Below, one piece after another: positions 1 through 17,800 of a stretch of 64,000 nt of DNA (within the stretch, counting starts at the first letter, position 1; each line of letters opens with the position of its first letter). Location of the stretch: the NCBI RefSeq assembly GCF_037975245.1, contig NC_092576.1:33334611-33398610 (forward strand). Reading direction: 5' to 3'. Source of the DNA: Apostichopus japonicus. Taxonomy: Eukaryota > Echinodermata > Holothuroidea > Aspidochirotida > Stichopodidae. A program made the position numbers and the translations under genes. The notes under the pieces were generated by a model. The model searched no databases and had not been told where the DNA came from. It was given only the letters and a program-made list of their open reading frames with translations.

Positions 1-5623
<5,623 letters not shown>

Positions 5624-5933
5624 TACACTCTTAAAACGTTGGTTAAAAAAAGAATAGTATAAGACCCCCGTTCACTTAATTGGTTAGTTTGTGCCCTTAA
5701 GTTGGTTAACTGGCAGTATTTGGGCTATTCCAATAAGTATGTACATGTCACAGTCCGACGTTTAACCAACTTGTTTATAACTTTACCGCTCACTGAGTAA
5801 AAAATTCGCGCGTACACATATATGTACACTGTACGTACATCAGTGCAGCATCTATAACGCACACTACATAACACGTCATGCATAGTACGATCGCTGACAG
5901 GGTGGTTTAGTAATCAAGATTACAGCTAACGCA

Positions 5934-6012
5934 ATGGCAGATATCGAAGACACTGCTGTCTTGATTTTCTTGAAAAAATGCGAGGTCGAGTCTCTACATG
6001 AAACTTTCATCG
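5934..6012 (+). CDS. SAMD3-like gene, exon 1
   Basis: ATG at 5934 opens 26 codons (MADIEDTAVLIFLKKCEVES, then six more) and leaves one base at the donor GTAAGTG. The residues fit the first helices of a SAM domain. The rest of that domain is not found downstream, so the SAM domain looks truncated. Confidence 0.5.
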
Positions 6013-9000
6013 GTAAGTGTAGCTTAACATCGGTAAAAAGTATGAACTTATGTGGGCACTGAGACCCCCAGTGACAGTATAACGTTAGGCTCATAGGCCA
6101 ACGTTAGGCTTATACTAGGCTAACGTTAATACTAGTAGTAGTACTATACTAGTATGCCTAATAGTAACACTAGTAATATTAGTAACAGTATACTACTAAA
6201 CTGCCACTGAGTTTAACACAGTGCTTTAGTCGATGTTAAATGAAGCATCTCTTGCAAGAAATTATGTTCAAAACAGGATCGACACATTCTTGTGGAAATT
6301 TGTACTAGTCACATGGTTGATCATTATGGAGATAAGTGAGTATAGCTAGTTTAAGACATCTATTCACTATGATATATTATGGGAATAGCAGACCCTCCTA
6401 ATATAAACACGGATTAATAGGCTTTTCAAATGCCCTGGAGACCAAGAGATATTTTTAATAGAATTTATAATAAAAAATATTCAATATGGTTATGTTTCTG
6501 AATGGATTGTTTCAATAGATAGGATACAATTTGCTGTATTGTTGTCAACATTTTACCTATTTCCTTTTTAATCTACAGGCCAAGCTCCTTCATTAAGGCA
6601 GCGTTAGCAGCAGCAGTTGTTGATTTGTTTCCTTTTCTGAAGGATCCAGAATCTCTCTTGGGTTATGTAAGCATGTTTATGTTCTAATATCCCTCGGCTT
6701 TATTGTCATTAGCCATAGTATAGACCACTTTTGTTGTTGTGTTGAGGTGACTAGTTTCCTATCTGCCCTTTAAAAATGTCTCTAAAATGTGGAACACAAC
6801 ACACTGCCCACAATATCAATCCTTTTTGCATCTGTAGTCAAGTTATATAATCTTCTGTGGGTTCTACCAAGTAATTTGTTCATCTCATATAGGACTGTGA
6901 TACTGAAATCTATTTTCAATACTACCAGGTTTATATAGGCATCATTTAACTGAATAATTTCTAATTGAAGTCAGCACTAGGGTGACAAGGCCTTTTAATA
7001 TGTTAAAAATATCAAAATGGATGTTCAAATTTCACATTGGGAAATCCAAAAACTGTAACATAGGCACTGGTTTTCAGTGGGCTTCATCTCTCAATCTACC
7101 CAAGGTATTAATTGAGTTTGTTGTTCAGTAGGTACCCTCCTTATTCCATAAAATATCAGAATTCTGCAACTTATTGATGATATGTGCAATTAGGGTCAAA
7201 CCCATTACTTTCAGGCTTATCACTTAAAATCAATTGTCATAGTGTCCCCTGGGACAATACTGTTTCATCAGTAAGCATACAATATTATGTGAGGACAGTA
7301 TGTAGTGCCACAGTGTCCCTAGTCATAGCGTCCATATTGTTACCGTGCAGTTGTGGAACATGTACAAGACATGTTTGTTGTTTGCTGGCTAAAAGCCTTA
7401 GTTTCAACCAGCTATGAAGTTCTACATGTTGGTGTACAACAGCCTTACATGTAGATCAATAAGTCACATAATTTTCTGAGTTAGCTTGAATTTTGCTTCC
7501 ATACTGTGTAAGATCTGAAGCTATAAGGAAGGTTTGATTTTCAGTTTGATAAAGGAGTATGCTGATTTCATGTGCAGGAAGCATGGTATTGCAAAGGTGC
7601 CACAGGACGACCGGCGACAGGGTATCTAGAAGAGCACCTACGCTACGTATGTAAAAAGAAGATTGCCATGGTGAAAGATTCCCCCAGTGCATCAAGTCCA
7701 CCTACTCTTTTGACTAAAGTGTCCACTCCACCAAAATTGAGAGGTGTGTAATAGGTTTTTACCAACTGTTCTCAGGATTTGACTTATCTCTCATGCCATG
7801 ACAATGATCAAAGACTGGCTAATGACACGTTATACCTGCCACAACCATGGTAACTTTCAAAATTTGATGTTAAGGCATCTCTGTTCAGTAGGAAATATAT
7901 GTTTTTATTGTCCTTGCCAGAAGCTGATCTGGAGAACAAAGAGGAATTGGTGATGATGACTGAGTGGCTCAAATGTAACATGGAACCAAGAGAGAAAGTA
8001 TTGGACTTCATGAGGCAAACTGCAGTTTACAGACAACAGCAGATCAAAGACCACTCAACTAACATTTCAGATATTCTGAAAGAGTATCCCAGGTTGTTAG
8101 ACCGTGGAATGGTAACTATCAAATTTGAATTTTTGCTGCTTAATTACAGAGAAATACGTGGGTGAATTTGCATAAAAAATACTAAAGAAGCTAGCTCTGA
8201 ATACACATATTACGAAGATACTATTCAAGACCATATCCTTTAACTCTTGAAAAAGGAAGTGGAAAAATTACTAGCAAGGTTTTGATTCAGCAGAAACACT
8301 GAAATTAAATAAGTCACTAACCTCATTGATGAGTTAATACTATATTTCACTTTGAAGCCTATTTGACCAACTTAAAAACAGTACTTTGATTGACTACATA
8401 TCTAGTTTGATTGGAAAGAACTAGTTTTACTGCTTTTTTTAAATCATGGCATTATATTTTAAATCATGGCATTATATTTTAAATCTCTTTTAATTTATGC
8501 CTGGAAGTTTATGACAGTAATCAGCCACACAGTGAAGAAAAGTGACTGACTTTTAATTTAACCTTAGGCATCTGGCAGATCTGTATGCATTATAAAGACC
8601 AGATTGGACAAAATGTTATTTCTGGATGAAAATCTTGCTTTATTCAAGGATATAGGTAGGATTTTTAGAAAGGTTGCTGATGTTGAGTGTGGAAAAAGGT
8701 ACAGATACAAGCGGTATAACATGGTTTACAATTTGTACAAAGTTCTTTTTTTTAATATGGTGTCTTTGCCATTCAGTGCTATGGTTTAATGTGCAATGTT
8801 TGTTCTGCATTTCTTGCAATTGTGTACCAATCTAACAACTTGTCTATCATCTTGTTACAGGGAGACAAGATAAATTATTCCCATGAATATGCTTTTGTTC
8901 AGTGATGATATCACAAATGTTAAATATTGAATTTTTGCAACTCAAATTCCCCCCCCCCCCACCACATTAAAACAAATATTTTGAAAAAAAACATTTTTGA

Positions 9001-11305
9001 GCTGTATTCTGAGATATTTTCAAAGCATCTGTCAATAAATGTTAAATACTTACTTTTCTTTCCAAGATGTTTTCTAAATGTTATTAAACTAGCAAAAGGT
9101 ATCAAGCAGTTGGATTTTCCACATCCAGCTTCAACAATACATAGTGTTTGTATAGATGCATGTAACCAGACCTCAACAAATTCTGTGAGAGTGATTTTTT
9201 AATGGATCCTAGCTGAGGATCAAAAAAAGAATATGCTTACACACATTAAAGTATTCTATTTCCCTTTGCTCTGTCAGATAGAACAAGATTTTTCAGTGCT
9301 TTGGCCTGAGCATGAGGATCACCTGTATGAAAAATGGGACTTGTACTACAATGGGATTATAGAATATGGCAAACAGGTTGAAAATTGGCAAGGCATTCTT
9401 GGTTTGGAGTACGTTAACCTAGAGAGTTTGTCTATTGGTAAGTGTGCTTCTTATTTCAGTGCGCATAGTTGAGCTAATTTAATTTTTTGTATGTTGATCA
9501 TTCATTGCAACCCTTCACCACCATCACACTAGGAACTTTTGAAAGCTCAGGTTTGACCAATTATCCGTAATATATCTGATCTTGTTCTCAAAATAGCCTT
9601 AGTTTAATTTTTGTTAAGGCAATAACACTTCCTTTTCTTTTTTTTGTAAAAATAATAAACTGAAATTGAACAAAAAGCATCAATGGGATCTGGTTTAGAC
9701 AGAAACCAAGTTGGGTTGGTGCAGGTATATTCCCTTGCTTAGACTCCATCTGACCCATCTTTGGGATTTCATTTAAGCCAAAAGCTAGTGACTACTATAG
9801 AACAATAGAACACAAAATATGTCAAAGGTTCATGAGTGTTTTGAGATCTGAATATATAATAAAATATAAAGAGTAGATAACTTTGCAAACAGGTTGTGAT
9901 AGCAGCACAACATTATGAATGTGGGCTTTTAAAGGAGACATATATGATTGAAAATAAACATACACAAAATACCAAACAGATGCTAACTTATCTCATTACA
10001 TTCTCATGATATGCCATTTTCTCATTGCATTCTCATGATATGCCATTTTCTGATACAAATGACTTGAAGGACTTCTAGTGTTAGAGACAAATAAAGGCAA
10101 GAGAAAATACAAATAATTTGTGCTGTACGGGCACTGTACGTTATAATGACAATTTATATGTTAAGTGGTTATTAATTGTGTTATATTTTTATGCACAAGG
10201 ACTTTGGACCTATCTTTAGTTATGTTTTGTCACTTTCACAGATAAGAAGAAAACATTGGCATTTTTTCTTCTTCCAGTCATCTTGAGAGGGAAAGGAAAG
10301 GGAAAGAAAGGATTGTGTTCAGTAAAAGAGGCAATCACCTCCTTCGTGGACATTCAACCAGTAGGTGTTTAAGCATTCATTTGTCCGCTTGTTGAAGTTC
10401 ATTGACAACATGCTTATGACATATGTGTTTTGTAGTTTGTGATGGATTGCTTGTTAAAGTGGAATCTCAACAATTATGCTGGATTTGAGTCAATGTACAT
10501 AGATGCTCCCAAGCACATGAACCATATTCCGTTTGGTTCAAAATGGATAATTAATATTCATGAGTGGGCAGGGCCTACGTAATATTATTTAAATATTGAT
10601 TTCACAACAACAATATGCTTGTCAAATTTTGCTCAATTTGGTAAATGACAGTAGTAGGATATGGGTCACATGTGTAGCTGATTTTAACTAATAAATTATG
10701 AGTTGGTGATAAAAAGTTAATGATAGTGAAAGTATCTTCTAAACATGATAACTAAACAGTAAATTTCAAATGTATCAAACGTTCATAGTACTTTTTTAAA
10801 ACTAGCATGTCATTGTAAGCATAGATATGGGTGGTTATGAAGTTTGGCTGTGCCAAGTATAATTTCATATAAAGTTTTTTCTAAATACAAATCTGCTAGA
10901 ATGGAGGGGTTCTTGCTGTCACAACTTCATATTGATTGACAAAGAGCAGCTTGTGATAATTTTCATTTTTTTCAATTTTTCTCACAGGAAGTGGCTGATA
11001 TTCTACAAATTTCAAAGACTATTGATGCCACAAAGAAGCCGCAGCCATTTGTTGTATGCAAAGAAACTCTCTTGGCACCAACCCAAACATTCGTTATACT
11101 AGAACGGAGGCCAGTCCCTCAAGAATCACTACTGAAAGCTATCGATTTCTGTTTCAAAGCAATGTACATTTTGGACATGGCTTACCAACCTTCATGCTGT
11201 CTTGTGTGGCAGTTCATTCAAAATGTGATTTATGAAATCAAAGAAGCACATGTGCCAAGTTGCATAAGAGATCTTAGATCATTCTTGGCCTTGAAAAGTA
11301 ATTAG
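5934..11305 (+). CDS. SAMD3-like multi-exon protein (spliced, eight exons)
   Basis: Eight exons joined by GT-AG introns give about 400 residues. All but the first two exons are fully open and their phases match. I recognise the layout of the multicopy animal family annotated as sterile alpha motif domain-containing protein 3-like. There is an N-terminal helix resembling the start of a SAM domain, a KAALAAAVVDLFPFLKDP segment, and a GRPATGYLEEHLR segment. A long linker with YPRLLDRGM follows, then a lysine-rich loop after FFLLPVILRGKGKGKKG. The C-terminal block has QTFVILERRPVP and CFKAMYILDMAYQP. The biochemical role of this family is not known to me. The start was chosen at 5934 because the frame runs to a good donor (GTAAGTG). 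The second exon, as phased, contains TGA at 6241-6243, so either an exon is missing from my model or the 5' end is broken. Family naming is from recalled family features, not from a search. Confidence 0.65.
6230..6335 (+). CDS. SAMD3-like gene, exon 2 (contains in-frame TGA)
   Basis: The acceptor CTTTAG at 6229 is phase-compatible with exon 1, and the donor GTGAGT at 6336 leaves two bases that pair exactly with exon 3. The frame encodes KQDRHILVEICTSHMVDHYG, the segment that precedes the Lys-Pro-Ser joint in this family. A TGA at 6241-6243 interrupts the first four codons. If the true acceptor lies after the stop (AG at 6245 or 6258), the phase with exon 1 fails. Either the copy is damaged or there is an unseen upstream exon. 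Confidence 0.45.
6579..6666 (+). CDS. SAMD3-like gene, exon 3
   Basis: Acceptor ATCTACAG and donor GTAAGC bound one base plus 29 codons, with KAALAAAVVDLFPFLKDP and an end at LLGY. Joining to exon 4 gives LLGYEAWY, a conserved family stretch, so both splice sites are well supported. Confidence 0.7.
7578..7743 (+). CDS. SAMD3-like gene, exon 4
   Basis: Acceptor GTGCAG, 55 codons plus one base, donor GTGTGT. It contains EAWY, then GATGRPATGYLEEHLR and a Lys-rich turn, the most recognisable segment of the family. A Ser/Pro-rich linker follows (DSPSASSPPTLLTKVSTPPK). Confidence 0.75.
7921..8111 (+). CDS. SAMD3-like gene, exon 5
   Basis: Acceptor CTTGCCAG, two bases plus 63 codons, donor GTAACT. 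It encodes the acidic helical region EADLENKEELVMMTEWLKC and ends ILKEYPRLLDRGM. It continues in phase 0 into IEQDFSVLWPEHE of exon 6, a joint typical of the family. Confidence 0.75.
8442..8487 (+). repeat. Short tandem duplication in intron
   Basis: A unit of about 23 bp containing AAATCATGGCATTATATTTT occurs twice in a row within the exon 5-6 intron of the SAMD3-like gene. Confidence 0.85.
9278..9437 (+). CDS. SAMD3-like gene, exon 6
   Basis: Acceptor CTGTCAG, 53 codons plus one base, donor GTAAGTG. It starts IEQDFSVLWPEHEDHLYEKW, a conserved helical block after the YPRLLD motif, and has no interruptions. Confidence 0.7.
9992..10048 (+). repeat. Short tandem duplication in intron
   Basis: Two adjacent copies of a 28-bp unit containing CATTCTCATGATATGCCATT in the exon 6-7 intron. 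Confidence 0.85.
10242..10360 (+). CDS. SAMD3-like gene, exon 7
   Basis: Acceptor TTTCACAG, two bases plus 39 codons, donor GTAGGT. It encodes a hydrophobic strand (LAFFLLPVILRG), a lysine/glycine loop (KGKGKKG) and EAITSFVDIQP, in the order expected for the family. Confidence 0.7.
10988..11305 (+). CDS. SAMD3-like gene, terminal exon 8
   Basis: Acceptor CTCACAG, then 105 codons to TAG at 11303. It carries QTFVILERRPVPQESLL and CFKAMYILDMAYQPSC, ending VWQFIQNVIYEI plus a short tail. This is the characteristic C-terminal block of the SAMD3-like proteins. Confidence 0.75.
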   Translation, partial: EVADILQISKTIDATKKPQPFVVCKETLLAPTQTFVILERRPVPQESLLKAIDFCFKAMYILDMAYQPSCCLVWQFIQNVIYEIKEAHVPSCIRDLRSFLALKSN

Positions 11306-11339
11306 TGGCTTAAAGAAAAGAATTGTAAGCAAGATATTC

Positions 11340-11670
11340 ATGGCTGATATTTTACAAAGTTCAAAGGATATTGATGCCACAAAAATACTGCAGCTACTTT
11401 TGTATGCAAGGAGCCCTCTTGGTACCAACCTAGATATTTGCTATTTTAGAACAGAGGTCAGTTTCTCACAAATCTCTTCTATTAAAGCTGTCTTTTTCTG
11501 TTTCATGGCAAATGTGCATTTTGGACATGGCTTATCGACCTTCATGCAGTCTTGTTTGGCAGTTCATTCAAAATGTGATTAATGAAATCAAAGAAGCACA
11601 TATGCCAAGTTGTATTATAGCGTTCTTGGCCCTGGAAAGTAAGAAGTGCCTTAAAAGGAAATTGTAAGCA
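11340..11670 (+). pseudogene. Decayed tandem copy of the terminal exon
   Basis: This segment repeats the terminal exon of the SAMD3-like gene. GCTGATATT, the ATTGATGCCACAAA stretch, the TTGGACATGGCTTA stretch and the GTTCATTCAAAATGTGATT stretch all recur in order. Indels break the frame after about 20 codons, and TAA follows AATGTGAT. It starts 35 bp after the stop codon of the intact exon and carries no obvious acceptor. It probably arose by local tandem duplication. Confidence 0.85.
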
Positions 11671-12350
11671 AGAAGCTCATATAATAATTGTAAGCAAGAA
11701 GTTTGTATAATATTACTATTTTAAAATTCACACACCCAATAGCATCATCTTGAAGGGACGTTTAATTAAAACTCATGATATGACATATTTTTACATACCA
11801 TGCTGGTACAAATCAAAACTTTCCTTACTAATTTTTATTGGAATCCCGATCTAATCAACTGATCTTTCATGAGTGAGTAAGGTTTAATGTAGCTAAAGTT
11901 CACCTACACATGTATCTCTATATGTGGTGAAGATATATACTATACATCCAAATACTGGAAATAAGAACAATGCACTGGCTGCAATGTACTGCATATATCA
12001 TAATTATGTCTCTAAATGTAATCATGTACACCACATATGTATGTGATACTCAATGTAATTCTTTATTAACTGTATGTATACTATAGGTAAACCTTGATTA
12101 ATCAGATCATGATTGATGTTTAGATTCATAGATTGTTTATACATCAATTGATCTATAGTTACATGTGAGATATTGAGTGTAACAAGTTTTCTATGAATAA
12201 GGTTCTTCTTGAAGAGTAGAGGTTTTTTACGTTGTGTCACCTTAAAGGTCTGATAGAGCACAGCTAAGAAGTTGTTACATCCAAGCATATTTATGTGTTG
12301 TTTTGTTTTGTTTGTATTTTATTCACATGGTTCAGCTGGTTATTGTTTTC

Positions 12351-12356
12351 AATAAA
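12351..12356 (+). promoter_or_regulatory. Candidate polyadenylation signal
   Basis: AATAAA about 1.05 kb after the SAMD3-like stop codon. It is the first canonical hexamer I find on the plus strand after the gene. In AT-rich DNA it may be fortuitous. Confidence 0.3.
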
Positions 12357-13164
12357 AACAAGTTCTCAAAATGTCATCCATCTGGCTTCTGTAATGTAAC
12401 TGTTTGTTAATTTTTCAATATTTTTCAAGGAATTGTTTACTCTTTGCATTGCCATATTCAACTGATTGTTGCAAACTAGGTCTGCATAAACAAAACTTGT
12501 GAGGAGTCTTTCAACTACATTAAGTAAAATCCACTGAGGATCTCATCCATCACTGTCCAATATATTGCATTCGCCAACATATATTGGGCAATGAAGGCTC
12601 ATTTGACCCCCCACCCTTTTGTAATGGTAAAAGCCACTGCCCAATTTAAATGTAGTAATTGCCCAATACAATGATTTTTAATTCCCCAATTTAATGATCC
12701 CTACATTTGTAAGTTCACCAATGATGGGCATAATTTACACTATTAATTTAACCAACAACTGTTGGGTACAAACTTATAGTTATTTTATTGGTTAAAAATG
12801 TTACCCAACGGCTGGTTAAAGCCGTTAACCAACAGGTGTTGGTTAAAATATCACCAATAAGTCGAATTTGACATACGTGCCCAGTGTTGGTTAAGGTATT
12901 GGTTAATTTTTTAACCAACTGTTTTTAGAGTGTATTGATACAAAAAAAATATTACAATACCTCGCTGTGTTTTATTAGAATATCATTTTATTTATGAAAG
13001 CAAGAACGAGAAACTAAGCAGCCCACCCCCCCCCCCACATATTTCAAGCATGCAAATGAAACACACATTATGAAAATGTCTTTTATATTAAAAGAACAAA
13101 CATTTGTCTTGAATTAAGATAATTCTCTCATGTTTGCATTATCGATACAATATTGAATTTACAC

Positions 13165-13201
<37 letters not shown>

Positions 13202-13202
13202 T
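13165..13202. repeat. (AAT)n microsatellite
   Basis: About 12 uninterrupted AAT units. Confidence 0.95.
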
Positions 13203-14742
13203 AACTAAGCTAAAGATGATATTAAGCTAATGCAGACTAGTAACGCCAGGAAAGAAAAAAAAGTTAGTCACCGGATTTTTGATCAACGAATCCTTTTATT
13301 TTGTTTAATATTAAATCACAAAGATAAAAAACCCATCTTACTCAATAGATATACGGAATTTCGTAAACATCGCCTTGAAATAATGTTAGATCAAATGTAT
13401 CAAATAATGTGATACATATTTGTATCAATTTATTTCATCAATCAAAAACATGATGTTAATGTTTGTCGACTAAGCAAAACAAATAATACACGATATGACG
13501 TCATATAATTCCAGCAGCATAACATCACATTGATATTTAATGACCATTACTCATGTTCATTTGAAACTAAAACCAACTTTTTTTTTGGTCTTGCCATTGT
13601 GTTTATATGTACAAGTTATAGAAGAATAATTAAATTCGGCCTTAAATGAATCAAACTAATTTTAAACCTAGTTAAATGAAGCAAATCCAACTGATTGCCA
13701 TAATTACATTAATTTAGTTCATATTATGTAACTACAGACAATGATTCAACGAGTGTGCCATTACACTAAATGTCTAAGAATGTTGTAGATATTTTGTTAT
13801 CTGAGTGAATATTGCAGTAATCGATCGGTAAGGTAGAACCGAGCAGTGACGTTCAAGTTAAATTATGAAAAATAAGTATTTAAACCTAAGTATGTTGAGA
13901 ATCTTAAATGTGTCGCTTATTATCAAGTTAAAACTTGTAAACTTATGGTTCATCGATTATGACTTTGTAAACTTATTATTCATCGATTATGAACAATTTC
14001 TTCATTATGTAGGTGTGATAAAGCAATTGAAATGTGTCATACGTGTACATAATATACAATATACAATTTACTAATCAATGGATACTTTAATTGCTAATTT
14101 CGTTAAATTATAGCATACATAATTTAGGGGTATTAATCATAACGTACTGGAAATTCAAGGGACGTGATATAAAAGTACACGTAGAGAAAACTCCGACCGT
14201 GACATTGCAGATCGAATTACTCATCTGAGATAGCTTGGTGTATGGTGGCAAATGTACCATGTCGTTTCAAAATCAAGCCGTGGAATTATGTACACTGGTA
14301 TCGCTATCTTACTGTTACGACTATGTGTGTCGGAATGATTTCAGTAAAGGTAACATGGGTGATTTGGGTCATGGAATGATAATATTGGCGTTCGTAAGTT
14401 AAAGATAAGTAACATTCCAAAGAATAACCAAAAAACGTCTTGGTTAATGTAATGTGATAATGAAATAAAAAATGTAGAAAATGAAAACCGTGTGATAATT
14501 TAACATTGATCGGTTATTCAATATCGTGCTAATGATTTAGTAATTGTTGCTAATGAATATTATAATCTGTACGTAAGGAATACACAGTAAAACAAGCGAG
14601 GAAATACTTCTACAGTGCTATAAATCTGCTACAGGTTTTCTAAGCTGACATAATCACGATCACTTGAAGGTATAAAGAACAATGAAAGGTATCAGTCTGA
14701 TTGACTTTGGTCTGCTTTATGCATTCTTTGTTACCATTAAAT

Positions 14743-14743
14743 C

Positions 14744-14798
<55 letters not shown>

Positions 14799-14812
14799 TA
14801 ATAATAATACTA
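14743..14812. repeat. (AAT)n microsatellite
   Basis: About 20 units of ATA/AAT, interrupted near the right end by TGATAAT. Confidence 0.95.
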
Positions 14813-17800
14813 ATATGGCGCGTGTATTATATCATTAATAACATAAAGACTGATTGGAGTAAGACAAAAATAGCATGCGTCCATTAATACGCACGTTGAA
14901 AGAAAATAATATTTAGTTGTGAATGTAGCCAAAACTAAGACAGTTTATAACTGAACGACTGTTTGTTTTTACACATAGTGTTGTCGAAGTTTGTTTTTTG
15001 AGCAACTTCACGAACTCATCGAAAAAGGTACCCATACATTATTTTTCGAGGGCTTCATCTGTCAAGAACACGTCTAGAAAACAAACGTGTTTAACCAACT
15101 CTCCAGTAGCATAATAAGGAGAAAACATCTGGAGAGTGCGCTGTTTATCCATTTCTAACACAGCCGTGTTCATTCCATTCAATCAGTAGCTTGGTTCTGT
15201 TACTTACTAGACCCATACAAAGAACGTTTCCATTTGTTTGACACAATCGAGTTCCATGCTTTTTATGTCAAGCGAGAGTTCCCTGTATCAATCCACAACA
15301 TACCCGCGTAGCAACATTATTTACGATCGAGTTGTAAAGATTGCCACTGACGTAATACTATATAATACACAGTTAAAGTTGCAAACATCGATCTACGGAT
15401 ATAGGGATGTCACAGGTACGAATTTACATCTGTATTACTTATTGTATTCATTGTCATTTTCACTTTCAGTTCCACTCTCACTTCCCAGATGATATTCTAG
15501 CCTTCTGCCATTCTGTATCTCTGCGGAGAAATAACATGTTTAGTAATAATTTTAATATTAGTAGTAATATTGCTGATGTAACAATAGAAAGACTGCAAGA
15601 TCATTGAAAACCTTATAACAATCAACGATAGTGTTACATGAAATCTAGCAACACATTATACCACGAAATATTATAGTGACGTAGTGTGGATTACTGCTGC
15701 TAATGGTATCAGAAAATTCACAATAGCACAGTGTTGTGAAGAAAGATAATCCTTATCCTCAGTTGTGTAAGTTGAATGATAGATCTTTTTTTAACAAGAC
15801 CTAACTAGAGAGGTAGCGTCATAACTTTTCAAATGTATTATACTTTATAATCCTACCCTTCCCGTTAGGTCCTTTCTTCTAGTGTTACCAGATAAACATA
15901 TTTAAAATAAAATAATTATTATTGTCAGCTCCTTTGTTCTGTTTTTACCAGATAAACATGTAAAATGAAATAATTATTATACATAAGCACAGTTTAACAA
16001 TGTACGATCATTTAACGACATATTCTACATAAAAGGACATAGCAATAACTTACTTGTATTCATCCCGGAACCATGTCACCTGTATGCAATAATAACATGA
16101 TATAGTGTTGGTGAATATTAAGACGTTATAAGAAGTATTTTGATATGCTTGTTCAAATGATAATTGTCAGACAAAGGGGACCTATAGCTAAGGTGGATGC
16201 TATAAACGGCTGTTTCTTTCATGACGATCGGTTAGTCTCTGTACAAGACATCAAGACGGATACCTTCGAACTTTAATTGCTGAAAGTTGACTTGTTACTT
16301 TCATTGTTAATTTCATTAATTTATATGTTAAATATATGTCGCACAGATATTGTTTTCTTAACTTATGTTGGCTTTAAATTCGTTTTGCTAAATAAAATAT
16401 ACAATATGTATTACGTTGTGTACATTAGTTCTAGATTTCGTTGATAAATAGTCATATATTTTTACTCACAAGGATAAACTGTGCAGTCACGAACGTTATA
16501 CAATTTGTATTATTGAAATCGTAATACAGTATGAATACACAAATTTGTCGACAGTTCACAGGTTTGTGTAATTTATCCTTCCACCCTAAATTCCAACAAT
16601 CCGTTGTCTAACTATTATTAAGATTGTAAATGATGTTGGTAAGTTAGTTAACAAACAAAGCTGTAAATTATGTGTTAAAAGTTTAGTACCTTACCTAAGT
16701 AAATCAGATAATAATAAACAGTCAAACAACATCTTGAGTTATTTATATAACATATAACGAACTAGTTCAGTACAAAGTAGCATTCAACATGATTGGTTTG
16801 TGTCGTAATGGGATGGGTGGGAGCAATTAGGATATATGTACGCTCTCTTTTACCAGAGAGCAAACATTGCTTTTATCGGACTTTACAGACAACAGAAATA
16901 TGGATGTATAAATATGAGAAGGGATACTTCAACATAGAATACACTTGATTGCGTATATTGGAAGCGACGTCTAGGGCAGAAGCTACAATGACGACCCGAG
17001 AGAGCTGGGCTTGATTTACGGCCTACTGTGTTGCGTACCTAGTCCAAAGATTTTATTAAACTTTTGTTACATTATTTACATAATTCCTTTTAAGCAGATA
17101 ACAAATGTGTACGTATGCCTTCATAAATGTATTGTAATTCCTACACGTACACCCGTTAGTGTGGTCACTATTGTTATAGTACGCTTCTCCTTATGGGTAG
17201 CATTTATCGCAGAGCGAAAAGGAAAAAGAAAAAAAGTTGTATTCAGTTGACTTATTGACTTTCTCGGTCTTAAAATATCTGCTAGTTTATCAGATTTTGT
17301 TGATGACGATAATTTATGTTCACTGTGATATCCTTTCCAACTAGAATTCGTCCCTCCATTGCATTATGGTGATTTTTGTTTTACGTTTTTGCCTTGGAGA
17401 GCCCTGCGGTTATGTCTGAGGGTCTGTATCACGCTCAGTAAGAATGGGGGGGGGGTGGTTATGGTAAACAAATCACTAACTTCTTATTTAATTGTTTTGA
17501 CGTTTTTGTTAACATCTACATCAAGAAAATCACTTAGTTAAGAAACGCTTTTGTGGTTATTTACCTTAATGTTGTCCCCTTAAATTGTTTGGAATTAATG
17601 CCTCAATAATGTATCATGTTTCTGGTTTATACTTTTGGTTACACGAGTGTTACTACACACTTGACATGTTTTAGTATGTGACGCAGCCTGGTTATCTCAC
17701 AAAACACTTGCAATCATCGCATATCATGGATAACGCGCTGAACCATCACAGCAACAATAATCATTACGTCCCGTTTTCTGTTACAGGTTAAAGCTTAATT

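Larger units (their letters stand above)
5624..12934 (+). mobile_element. Putative 7.3-kb TIR element carrying a SAMD3-like gene
   Basis: The left end (5624 onward) reads TACACTCT followed by an A-rich stretch and GTTGGTTAA. The right end (12934 backward, on the minus strand) reads TACACTCT, an A-rich stretch with one extra base, and GTTGGTTAA, followed by the same A run. About 26 of 28 positions match. The outermost TA can be a TA target duplication or part of the repeat; these cannot be told apart. GTTGGTTAA or its complement recurs in the left arm at 5638, 5701 and 5762, and in the right arm at 12748, 12825, 12838, 12886 and 12911. Diverged forms add to this, giving the look of subterminal transposase-binding repeats. 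The only gene between the ends is the SAMD3-like gene. The boundaries are seen; mobility is inferred. The alternative is two independent MITEs that happen to flank a host gene. Confidence 0.5.

Noticed and set aside
16060-16095. Minus-strand block VTWFRDEYK between AG and GTAAGT, suggesting an Ig-like exon
   Set aside because: Only nine codons, and the one open frame does not end in a clean phase at the donor. Chance is more likely.
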